Shown here piece after piece: positions 46,652-53,318 of a stretch of 64,000 nt of DNA. Source of the DNA: Alloalcanivorax xiamenensis. GTDB taxonomy: Bacteria > Pseudomonadota > Gammaproteobacteria > Pseudomonadales > Alcanivoracaceae. The notes below the pieces were generated by a model that saw only the letters and a list, made by a program, of their open reading frames with translations, was not told the DNA's origin and did not search any database. The stretch is taken from positions 1 through 64,000 of the forward strand of contig NZ_AQPF01000011.1 in assembly GCF_009846745.1 (NCBI RefSeq), written 5' to 3'. Numbering within the stretch: position 1 is the first letter of the stretch; the number at the start of each line of letters is the position of its first letter. Made by a program: the position numbers and the translations under genes.

Positions 46652-46872
46652 TAGTAAGGGCTTACTTAAAAGGCCGCCGGCACGGGAGTGTCGGCGGCCT
46701 TTTTGCGTTTTGGGGCAACGTGCTGGTGAAGATATCAGGAGGCAGCCTGCGGTGGGATTTGTAAGCGGCTGATTTTTCTGCTTTTATTTCAAGTCATAGG
46801 AAATCAAGAAAAGGTATATGGCGCCGGCGCGTTTATTGGGTATTCGAGATGGCGTCCTAACACCTGTTAAAA
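46652..46872 (+). repeat. lead A: attI-like repeat before cassette 1, including guaA terminator
   Basis: First of three homologous ~200-bp leads. It opens with a 22-bp stretch (46,652-46,673) repeated exactly at 58,014-58,035 that contains AGTAAG-GG-CTTACT. Then come the terminator hairpin, AAGATATCAGGAGG (shared with lead C), a conserved TTTTATTT...GGAAA block, GGCGCCGGCGCG, and the closing core CACCTGTTAAAAG at 46,861. The first cassette ORF starts 16 nt after the core. The GTT core resembles the integron crossover G-TTRRRY. Confidence 0.7.
46672..46705 (+). terminator. guaA terminator
   Basis: GGCCGCCG (46,672-46,679) and CGGCGGCC (46,692-46,699) form a perfect 8-bp stem followed by TTTTTGCGTTTT. 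Degenerate equivalents occur in leads B and C. Confidence 0.88.
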
Positions 46873-46881
46873 GGAGAAATC

Positions 46882-47379
46882 ATGCGTCTCTTAAAAGAGT
46901 TCGAGGATGACGCTCGAATCGAAAAGCAAGATGGTTCTGTAGTCGGCCCATACAAGGCTTCATTTCCCGGCAAGACTATCTTTATTCTTGATGAGAAGGC
47001 AGATGTAGAAGAGGGTGACGTAATTCTTCGTGAGCTGCCCGGCGGTAAAGACGAACGCTGCGTGGTCACTGAAGCTACCTTCTATAAACGTGGTGTAGCT
47101 GGCATGGGAGCGCATTACCAAATCAAGTATCGCAAAGGTGGGCAATCTGAAATGCAGAAACCTGGTCACACGATCAATATTCATGGCGCTCAATCAGTTC
47201 AGGTAGGCGACCACAACACCCAGAACATTATGAACTCCTTTGAGGCTTTGGTGAAAAAGATTGAATCTGCCGATCTTCCGCCCGAGCAAAAGGAAGAAGC
47301 GAAAGGCATGCTCCGTAAACTATTACAGCACCCTGCAGTTGTATCGGTCATCGGTGCTGCAGCCGGGGCTGTTTTTTAA
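46882..47379 (+). CDS. cassette 1: VQVG (RHIM-like) motif protein
   Basis: A 165-residue protein after AAAGGAGAAATC. Residues 1-90 form a beta-rich domain of unknown type. Residues 97-115 (TINIHGAQSVQVGDHNTQN) contain VQVG, matching the (I/V)Q(I/V)G core of RHIM-type amyloid signalling motifs. A helical part with DLPPEQKEEAKGML follows, and a hydrophobic tail (PAVVSVIGAAAGAVF) could insert in a membrane. The stop lies within the downstream attC, as in integron cassettes. An effector or signalling role is inference. Confidence 0.8.
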   Translation: MRLLKEFEDDARIEKQDGSVVGPYKASFPGKTIFILDEKADVEEGDVILRELPGGKDERCVVTEATFYKRGVAGMGAHYQIKYRKGGQSEMQKPGHTINIHGAQSVQVGDHNTQNIMNSFEALVKKIESADLPPEQKEEAKGMLRKLLQHPAVVSVIGAAAGAVF

Positions 47380-47446
47380 TAAGTGCAGGTTGTCGGACAG
47401 ATACTGCGCTGCGCTCCGTACCTGCCGCAACTGCAAGCGTTAGATT
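47377..47446 (+). other. attC-like site 1
   Basis: Foldback site: TGCAGGTTGTCGGACAG on the left pairs with CTGCCGCAACTGCA on the right, leaving single extra bases on one side, the hallmark of attC. The loop holds CGCTGCGCTCCG. The right core GCGTTAGAT fits G-TTRRRY. Confidence 0.8.
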
Positions 47447-47467
47447 GAATTTTTGAGACTGAAACAT

Positions 47468-48412
47468 ATGCCTACGACCACAACATCAAGACTTCCACCG
47501 CCAACTTCTTGGGATGAGTTTGAAGACGTCTGTAAAAGTTCATTCTCACTGAGGTGGGCTAATCCAAATTTGGCAAGACATGGACGGCAAGGACAGAAAC
47601 AAGACGGGGTCGATATCTACGGGGTCGATTCTTTACAAAGCTTTGTCGGCATTCAATGTAAAAATACTATTTCCACAATCAGCCAGCAGCTAATAGAAAG
47701 TGAGATTTTAAAAGCAGAAAAATTTACTCCTCATCTGGCTGCGCTTTATATTGCGACAACAGCTGATCGTGATGTGAATATTCAAGCCTTTGCGCGCAAG
47801 CTCTCTGAAGAAAGAAGAACCCAATGTAAATTCCCAGTTGATGTGGTTTTTTGGCCAGATATTGTCCATGACCTGTCTAGAGAGAAAGCTGTAATTCGGC
47901 AGCATTTTCCTCAATACTTCAGTTTGCCCTCTCAAACACCCGAGCAATTAAAGCGTGAAAAGGACATTGATAACATAAGTGCATTTATTGAAGTAATAGA
48001 TTTCTCTTCAACATACGAACACTTAAGCTGGGGGGCAAAATACATTCATCTATCTATATTAGAGCAGCTGGAGAATATGAATAATGTTGAGCGGTCTCCA
48101 GTCTTTAATTTACATGACCAAGATTTACTTGCTGCTGTAAACGAGCTTATAGGTGAATGGAGTGATTTATGTTCTCTTGTGCGCCAAGCGCCATACGACT
48201 TAATCGAACATCAAAACACCTTAAGATTCTGTATGCCGGGTGATTTTTGTAGAAACCAAGAAGAGAATGACATGTTTGAAAAAATAGATGGAAAAATAGG
48301 TAATCTCATTTTTTCAATTGATGCATTTTGCCAGTTAATTAACATGGCTTATCTAGAGGTCAATTTGGAACGCTCTAGCTTGAAGGCAAGATCACTATAT
48401 TGGAAAATCTAA
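47468..48412 (+). CDS. cassette 2: restriction-endonuclease-like (PD-(D/E)xK) protein
   Basis: A 314-residue AT-rich gene from ATG at 47,468 (a TTG at 47,453 is in frame). The N-terminal ~150 residues carry a nuclease-like signature GVDIYG...FVGIQCKN, i.e. D-x(n)-QxK as in Mrr-type PD-(D/E)xK enzymes. The C-terminal ~160 residues are helical and unassigned. It is flanked by attC sites on both sides. It is a plausible defence nuclease; a methylase partner is absent. Confidence 0.78.
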   Translation: MPTTTTSRLPPPTSWDEFEDVCKSSFSLRWANPNLARHGRQGQKQDGVDIYGVDSLQSFVGIQCKNTISTISQQLIESEILKAEKFTPHLAALYIATTADRDVNIQAFARKLSEERRTQCKFPVDVVFWPDIVHDLSREKAVIRQHFPQYFSLPSQTPEQLKREKDIDNISAFIEVIDFSSTYEHLSWGAKYIHLSILEQLENMNNVERSPVFNLHDQDLLAAVNELIGEWSDLCSLVRQAPYDLIEHQNTLRFCMPGDFCRNQEENDMFEKIDGKIGNLIFSIDAFCQLINMAYLEVNLERSSLKARSLYWKI

Positions 48413-48476
48413 TAAGCGCATTTGCGACTGGTTTTCCGCTGCGCTCCAAACCAGCCGCAAATGCGGGCGTTGTACC
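48410..48476 (+). other. attC-like site 2
   Basis: CGCATTTGCGACTGGTTT pairs with AAACCAGCCGCAAATGCG almost perfectly, leaving one mismatch. The loop CCGCTGCGCTCC matches site 1. The right end GCGTTGTAC is a near-core. The cassette 2 stop is inside the left end. Confidence 0.82.
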
Positions 48477-48487
48477 TAAGGGAAATG

Positions 48488-49186
48488 ATGGCTAAAAATT
48501 TCCAGTCACCAGAAGATCTTTCGGGCCAACCCAAGGAAATCACCGCGCTTTTTGAGTCAGAATCTGACCGTGGGGCAATCCTGATTATGGCTGCCTACCT
48601 TGAAGAAATACTTGGCTGCAATATCGCGGCATATTGCGTTTCGGAAGATGCCGCAAATGACATATTGGACTTTCGCGGTCCGGCAGGAGGTTTTGACCTT
48701 AAAATCAGGCTATCTTTCGCTCTTGGTCTACTTCATGAGGAAGAGAAGAGAGGGCTAGAAGCAATCAGGAAAATTAGAAATACAGCTGCGCATTTTGACC
48801 GTAAAAAAGGGTTTGATGTACTTTTTGATACTGAGCGAACTCAGGCGCTAGTCCATAATCTGGCTTCAACTAAAAATATAGACACAAATACTGACAGCCC
48901 TTCTGCCGTAAAAAGACTATTCTTTTTATCAGTAAGGCTTTTAGTATCAAAGCTTTTCGCTCGTGGTCTTGAGATAATGCCGCCTCAAAAGCCTACAACT
49001 CTAAAAGAGAAGGCTAATCATTTTAGAAAATTGATGGTTGGAACTGAGCTCGGGAATGCCTTGGCAAAAGCTGAGGAAGAAGCTCAAAATGGAAATCTAG
49101 AGCCATTTATAAAATTGAATGAAGAGATTAAAAGACAACTAGAAGAAAAATTGGCGAGATCCTCGAATGAGAGTGATAAAGTATAA
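48488..49186 (+). CDS. cassette 3: MltR-family protein
   Basis: A 232-residue AT-rich gene. Residues about 20-135 match the MltR (mannitol operon repressor) fold: SDRGAILIMAAYLEEIL, FDLKIRLSFALGLL, IRKIRNTAAHF. The last contains RNxxxH, also typical of HEPN proteins. No mannitol genes are near. The C-terminal ~90 residues are unassigned. ATG at 48,488 is used because AAGGGA is 5 nt upstream; ATG at 48,485 is adjacent. Confidence 0.78.
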   Translation: MAKNFQSPEDLSGQPKEITALFESESDRGAILIMAAYLEEILGCNIAAYCVSEDAANDILDFRGPAGGFDLKIRLSFALGLLHEEEKRGLEAIRKIRNTAAHFDRKKGFDVLFDTERTQALVHNLASTKNIDTNTDSPSAVKRLFFLSVRLLVSKLFARGLEIMPPQKPTTLKEKANHFRKLMVGTELGNALAKAEEEAQNGNLEPFIKLNEEIKRQLEEKLARSSNESDKV

Positions 49187-49300
49187 TAAGCCAGTGCACT
49201 CGGAGCCATCTGCGTTGCGCAATTGTTGTGGTGTCGCTACGCTCCTTTATGCTACAAAAATTGCTTTACTCCGTTGGCCCGGTGTTTGGGGCGCTAGACC
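49184..49300 (+). other. attC-like site 3 (long)
   Basis: About 117 bp. GCAATTGTTGTGG on the left faces CTACAAAAATTGC on the right, and CACTCGGAGCC faces GGCCCGGTG. The loop holds TCGCTACGCTCC. It starts at the cassette 3 stop and ends at GGCGCTAGAC. Less regular than sites 1, 2 and 4. Confidence 0.55.
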
Positions 49301-49313
49301 TACAGGACAGACT

Positions 49314-49742
49314 ATGTCGCCACTGGAAAAGATTCAAGACAGCTTCTTTGAGCACATCGGTACAGCAGCCGCACTGATCGTGACAGGGCTAATTGGCTGG
49401 CTCTCACTTCAGGTCGCCCCAATCATCGCGCCCGTTATTAAGTCATCCTTGCCGCTAGATGCCGTACTGGCGGTTCTCGGTCTTTCGCTCTTTCTCAATG
49501 TAGGGCTAACTATAGCCATCTGGCGAGTTGCTTCAGGCCGCCCATCACTTCGCTTACGGAATGGAATCCTTTGGGATTCGGATAAAAATCCACATTGTCC
49601 TGTGTGCAAGAACGGTGGCTTGCATTACGGTGAGTGGAGCTATCAGCTCGGCTACTTTTGCAATAGCTGTAACAAGACATTCGGCCTGACAGATGCATCC
49701 GGAAAGGACGTTAAACCCGCCGAAGTTATTGCCACATTGTAG
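49314..49742 (+). CDS. cassette 4: two-helix membrane protein with zinc ribbon
   Basis: A 142-residue protein from ATG at 49,314. Two hydrophobic helices span about residues 16-40 and 46-68. A C-terminal zinc-ribbon-like pair CPVC...CNSC is separated by about 20 residues. Flanked by attC-like sites 3 and 4. Not recognised; membrane location is inferred. Confidence 0.72.
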   Translation: MSPLEKIQDSFFEHIGTAAALIVTGLIGWLSLQVAPIIAPVIKSSLPLDAVLAVLGLSLFLNVGLTIAIWRVASGRPSLRLRNGILWDSDKNPHCPVCKNGGLHYGEWSYQLGYFCNSCNKTFGLTDASGKDVKPAEVIATL

Positions 49743-49805
49743 GTCTAACGTCTGAATTAAGCCGACGCTGCTTCGCGATGCGGCTCAATTCAGGCGGTAG
49801 AACTT
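49743..49805 (+). other. attC-like site 4
   Basis: CTAACGTCTGAATTAAGCCG pairs with CGGCTCAATTCAGGCGGTAG with few mismatches. The loop is ACGCTGCTTCGCGATG. The compact 63-bp form is typical of attC. Confidence 0.82.
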
Positions 49806-49863
49806 TGCTATTGGATCGGGTCGTGTTGACTTAAACAAGAATGATATTCTGGAGATGTAAGTG

Positions 49864-52836
49864 ATGAATCGCGGTTCTGAATGGCATAGATGGGAGCCGC
49901 ATATCCATGCGCCCGGCACTATCCTTAATAATCAGTTCGGAGTATCCGACCCCTGGGGGTCGTACCTCTCGACACTCGAAGCTTTGACGCCGAAGGTCGA
50001 GGCGATCGCGATCACTGACTACTATGTTACCGACACATACGAGGAAATCCTTCAGCATAAGGGCGCAGGCCGATTGCCCGATGTGTCGCTAATCTTCCCT
50101 AACATCGAGCTGCGCCTGGACGTGGCAGCGAAAACGGGTTTCGTGAACGTCCATTTGTTGGTCAGCCCTGAAGACCCTGAACACCTTTCAGAGGTGAAGC
50201 GTATCCTGAAGCGCCTTCAATTTCATGCTTTTGGCGACCGCTTTGATTGCACGCGCGATGAACTGATAAAGCTGGGCAAGCATGCAGACACCACCATCAA
50301 TGACGAAGGCGCTGCACTCCGACACGGCGCTACACAGTTCAAAGTCAACTTCGATCAATTGAGAAAAGTTATCGCCGAGAGCGAATGGGCGAAAACTAAC
50401 ATTTTGATCGCTGTTGCTGGTGGTTCCAGTGACGGAACTTCCGGCGTCCGTCAGGCTGCGGACGCGACCGTGCGTCAGGAGATAGAGAAATTCGCCCACA
50501 TTATCTTCTCGAGTAGTCCCGCTCAACGTGAATTCTGGGTCGGCCAACGGTCCGTCAGCGTCGAAGAACTGCGCTCGCGCTATGACGGATGCAAGCCGTG
50601 TCTCCATGGCAGCGACTCCCACGACCAGGAATCCGTTGGGCAGCCAGTCGACAGTCGCTTCTCGTGGATTAAGGGTGCGCTGACATTCGACGCCCTACGA
50701 CAGGCCTGCATCGACCCGGAAGGCCGGGCCTATGTCGGCGAGAAACCGCCAAACTCAGCCATGCCGTCGCAGGTCATCTCACATCTACACATTGAGAACG
50801 CGAATTGGGCGGCTACGCCCGATATTCCGCTCAATCCCGGCCTAGTGGCCATTATTGGCGCCCGGGGATCGGGTAAAACGGCACTGGCCGATGTGATCGC
50901 CGCCGGTTGCGACGCAATAACTCCAGTTGGCTGGGAGGCTGACGAAAACGTCAGCCCATCGTTCCTAGCTCGTGCACGCAAACTGATCGGGGATGCCTCG
51001 GCGACATTGACTTGGGGCGGCGGCGCGACGGAGACGCGTGCGCTTGATGGCAGTGACGCGAACGGCCATATGTCGTTCCCTCGTGCGAGATATCTATCTC
51101 AGCAATTCGTTGAGGAGCTGTGCTCGGCTAAGGGTGTCTCTGATGGTCTCGTCGATGAGATCGAGCGCGTTATCTTCGATTCCCATTCGCAGGACGGCCG
51201 TGAGTGGGCGCTCGATTTCGCCGAGCTCCGCGAGCAACGGACCGCTCGCTTCCAGCAAGCCCGCGAGCGTGAGGCGGAGGCGATCGCCGATATCTCCGAC
51301 GGCATCGCCACCGAGCTCGAGAAAGAGAGCATCGTGATGAGCCTGAGCAAGCAGGTTGAGCAAAAGAAAAAGTTGATTGCCGGCTATACCGCTGATCAGG
51401 CTAAGCTAGTGGTGAAGGGGACCGAAGCGCAGGTCGCAAGGCACGCTCAGCTCAGCGAGGCGGCTCAGAAGCTAAGGACCAAAATACAAGCCTACAACAA
51501 TCAGCGCCGAACTTTCGTCGCTCTGCAGGACGAGGTTGGCAGTATGCGAGCCACTGGCGCGCCTGAAATGCTCCGTCAGATCCAGGCGCGACACATAAAC
51601 AGTGGCTTAGATGCCAATCAGTGGGACGAGTTCTTGTTGATCTACAAGGGCGATGTCGACAACAGCCTCACAGCCTACATCTCATGGGCCGACGGCGAGG
51701 TTCGCAAACTCAACGGTATTCCGCCATCGCCCGGCGCTCCCAATGTAGCCCTGATTGCCGATGACGCAGACCTCGCGATGCTTCCGCTTGCGCAGATCGT
51801 TGCAGAGATGACACGACTCGAGGCTCTATTCGGCGCGGACAAGTTAGTTCGTGAGCAATACGCAGCGCTTACAAAGCGGATTGCGCAAGAGAATTCGGCC
51901 CTTCAGACCTTGGATGCACGGCTCACTGACGCCAAGGGCGCGGCAGCGCGACGGAAAGACCTGCAAACTGAACGCGACGACACCTATGGCCGCGTATTCG
52001 AGGCCATCATAAACGAGCAGAACACGCTGGCTGACCTGTATGCGCCACTCATGGAGCGCCTTTCCTCATCATCGGGCACGCTTAAGAAGCTGAGTTTTTC
52101 AGTTCGCAGGATTGCCGATGTCCAGACTTGGGGGGCGTTTGCCGAAGAGGAACTCCTCGACCGGCGCAAGGCGGGGCCTTTTTACGGGCGCGGCTCGTTG
52201 ATTGCGGCCGCGACGGCCGAACTCAAGCCTGCGTGGGAAACCGGCTCTGCCACTAAGGTCCAGGCTGCCATGACGGCCTTTATGGGAAAATACCTGAAGG
52301 ACCTCTTATCGCACGCGCCATTTTCCCCGGCACAGCAGACAGAATTCCGTGCTTGGTCGAAGCGGTTCGCACACTGGCTTTTCGGAACCGAACACATCGC
52401 AGTCCGCTACGAGATTTCCTACGACGGTGTCGACATCCGCAAGTTGTCACCAGGCACCCGAGGGATCGTCCTGTTGCTGCTCTACCTCGCACTGGACGAT
52501 TCCGACGACCGACCGCTGATTATCGATCAGCCAGAGGAAAATCTCGATCCAAAATCGGTCTTTGACGAGCTGGTGGCGCTTTTCATCGCGGCGAAGGCCA
52601 AACGACAGGTAATCATGGTGACACACAACGCTAATCTTGTGATCAACACCGATGCGGATCAGATCATCGTGGCCGAAGCCGGTCCGCATCTCTCTGGTGG
52701 TCTACCGCCCATCAGCTATGTAGCGGGTGGGCTAGAGGACGCTGCGATCCGCAAGGTGGTTTGTGACATCCTTGAAGGTGGCGAGGCCGCTTTTCGGGAA
52801 CGGTCGAGGCGGCTTCGTGTCCGTCTCGGTCGATAG
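49864..52836 (+). CDS. PHP-domain AAA ATPase (TrlF-like), putative defence protein
   Basis: A 990-residue protein. The N-terminal ~290 residues look PHP-like, with likely metal ligands in EPHIHAP (H13, H15), TDYY (D52), NIELR (E82), NVHLL (H97) and LHGSDSH (H248, D251, H253). Walker A GARGSGKT is at 332-339, followed by long coiled-coil segments (about 450-560 and 640-740). The C-terminal half-site has RPLIIDQPEENLD (Walker B) and VTHNANLV. This SMC/TrlF-type layout recurs in phage-defence contexts. ATG at 49,864 follows TGGAG; GTG at 49,861 is adjacent. Base composition is more GC-rich than cassettes 1-4. Confidence 0.85.
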   Translation: MNRGSEWHRWEPHIHAPGTILNNQFGVSDPWGSYLSTLEALTPKVEAIAITDYYVTDTYEEILQHKGAGRLPDVSLIFPNIELRLDVAAKTGFVNVHLLVSPEDPEHLSEVKRILKRLQFHAFGDRFDCTRDELIKLGKHADTTINDEGAALRHGATQFKVNFDQLRKVIAESEWAKTNILIAVAGGSSDGTSGVRQAADATVRQEIEKFAHIIFSSSPAQREFWVGQRSVSVEELRSRYDGCKPCLHGSDSHDQESVGQPVDSRFSWIKGALTFDALRQACIDPEGRAYVGEKPPNSAMPSQVISHLHIENANWAATPDIPLNPGLVAIIGARGSGKTALADVIAAGCDAITPVGWEADENVSPSFLARARKLIGDASATLTWGGGATETRALDGSDANGHMSFPRARYLSQQFVEELCSAKGVSDGLVDEIERVIFDSHSQDGREWALDFAELREQRTARFQQAREREAEAIADISDGIATELEKESIVMSLSKQVEQKKKLIAGYTADQAKLVVKGTEAQVARHAQLSEAAQKLRTKIQAYNNQRRTFVALQDEVGSMRATGAPEMLRQIQARHINSGLDANQWDEFLLIYKGDVDNSLTAYISWADGEVRKLNGIPPSPGAPNVALIADDADLAMLPLAQIVAEMTRLEALFGADKLVREQYAALTKRIAQENSALQTLDARLTDAKGAAARRKDLQTERDDTYGRVFEAIINEQNTLADLYAPLMERLSSSSGTLKKLSFSVRRIADVQTWGAFAEEELLDRRKAGPFYGRGSLIAAATAELKPAWETGSATKVQAAMTAFMGKYLKDLLSHAPFSPAQQTEFRAWSKRFAHWLFGTEHIAVRYEISYDGVDIRKLSPGTRGIVLLLLYLALDDSDDRPLIIDQPEENLDPKSVFDELVALFIAAKAKRQVIMVTHNANLVINTDADQIIVAEAGPHLSGGLPPISYVAGGLEDAAIRKVVCDILEGGEAAFRERSRRLRVRLGR

Positions 52837-53318
52837 GTTGGACTATGATGGCAAGTCCGTCCGCGACAAATACAACACCGCAGCGGTCCTTGGGGGGTAT
52901 GCTGAATAAATCAGATTACGGTGGGGGGGCTAACAATTGGCTGCAAAGTAGCCGATTTCCCGTCGCTTCACGGCTCCAAACCGGCGCTTGAGCCGGGTGC
53001 CATGTGCCAACTAACGCGGCGGTGCCTTCACTGCAAAGCCTAACGTGTCGTTTGACTCAGATGTTGCGTGTTATTGGCTTATAGGAGTTGTCGTGGACTG
53101 AGGATAAGCTGCGTTTCGCGGCACCCCGCCTGTTCGATCCCCAGAGTCGGACCTAACGGTATACCAGTGGAGTCCATCGTTATATCCCGCCGCTGGCGGA
53201 ATTGAACAAGTCGCCGCTCGGAACTGGCTTGCCTGTCGGTCTTTTTTTGAACTTTAGGCACGAAGGCTATCAGCCGATAAGTGTTTATTGGAGACGGCGG
53301 GGTATGGAATAGGAATCC
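52837..53318. other. 482-bp gap between PHP-ATPase and helicase
   Basis: No convincing gene on either strand. It contains attC-like site 5 (52,929-53,017) and further core-like words (CCTAACGTG at about 53,039, TGTTATTGGC at about 53,069). It probably contains a cassette junction or degraded sites. Confidence 0.5.
52929..53017 (+). other. attC-like site 5 (degenerate)
   Basis: GCTAACAATTGGC on the left faces GCCAACTAACGC on the right, and GTAGCCGATTT faces AAACCGGCGC. The loop CCGTCGCTTCACGG resembles the other loops. It lies about 90 bp after the ATPase stop. Pairing is interrupted, so confidence is modest. Confidence 0.5.
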
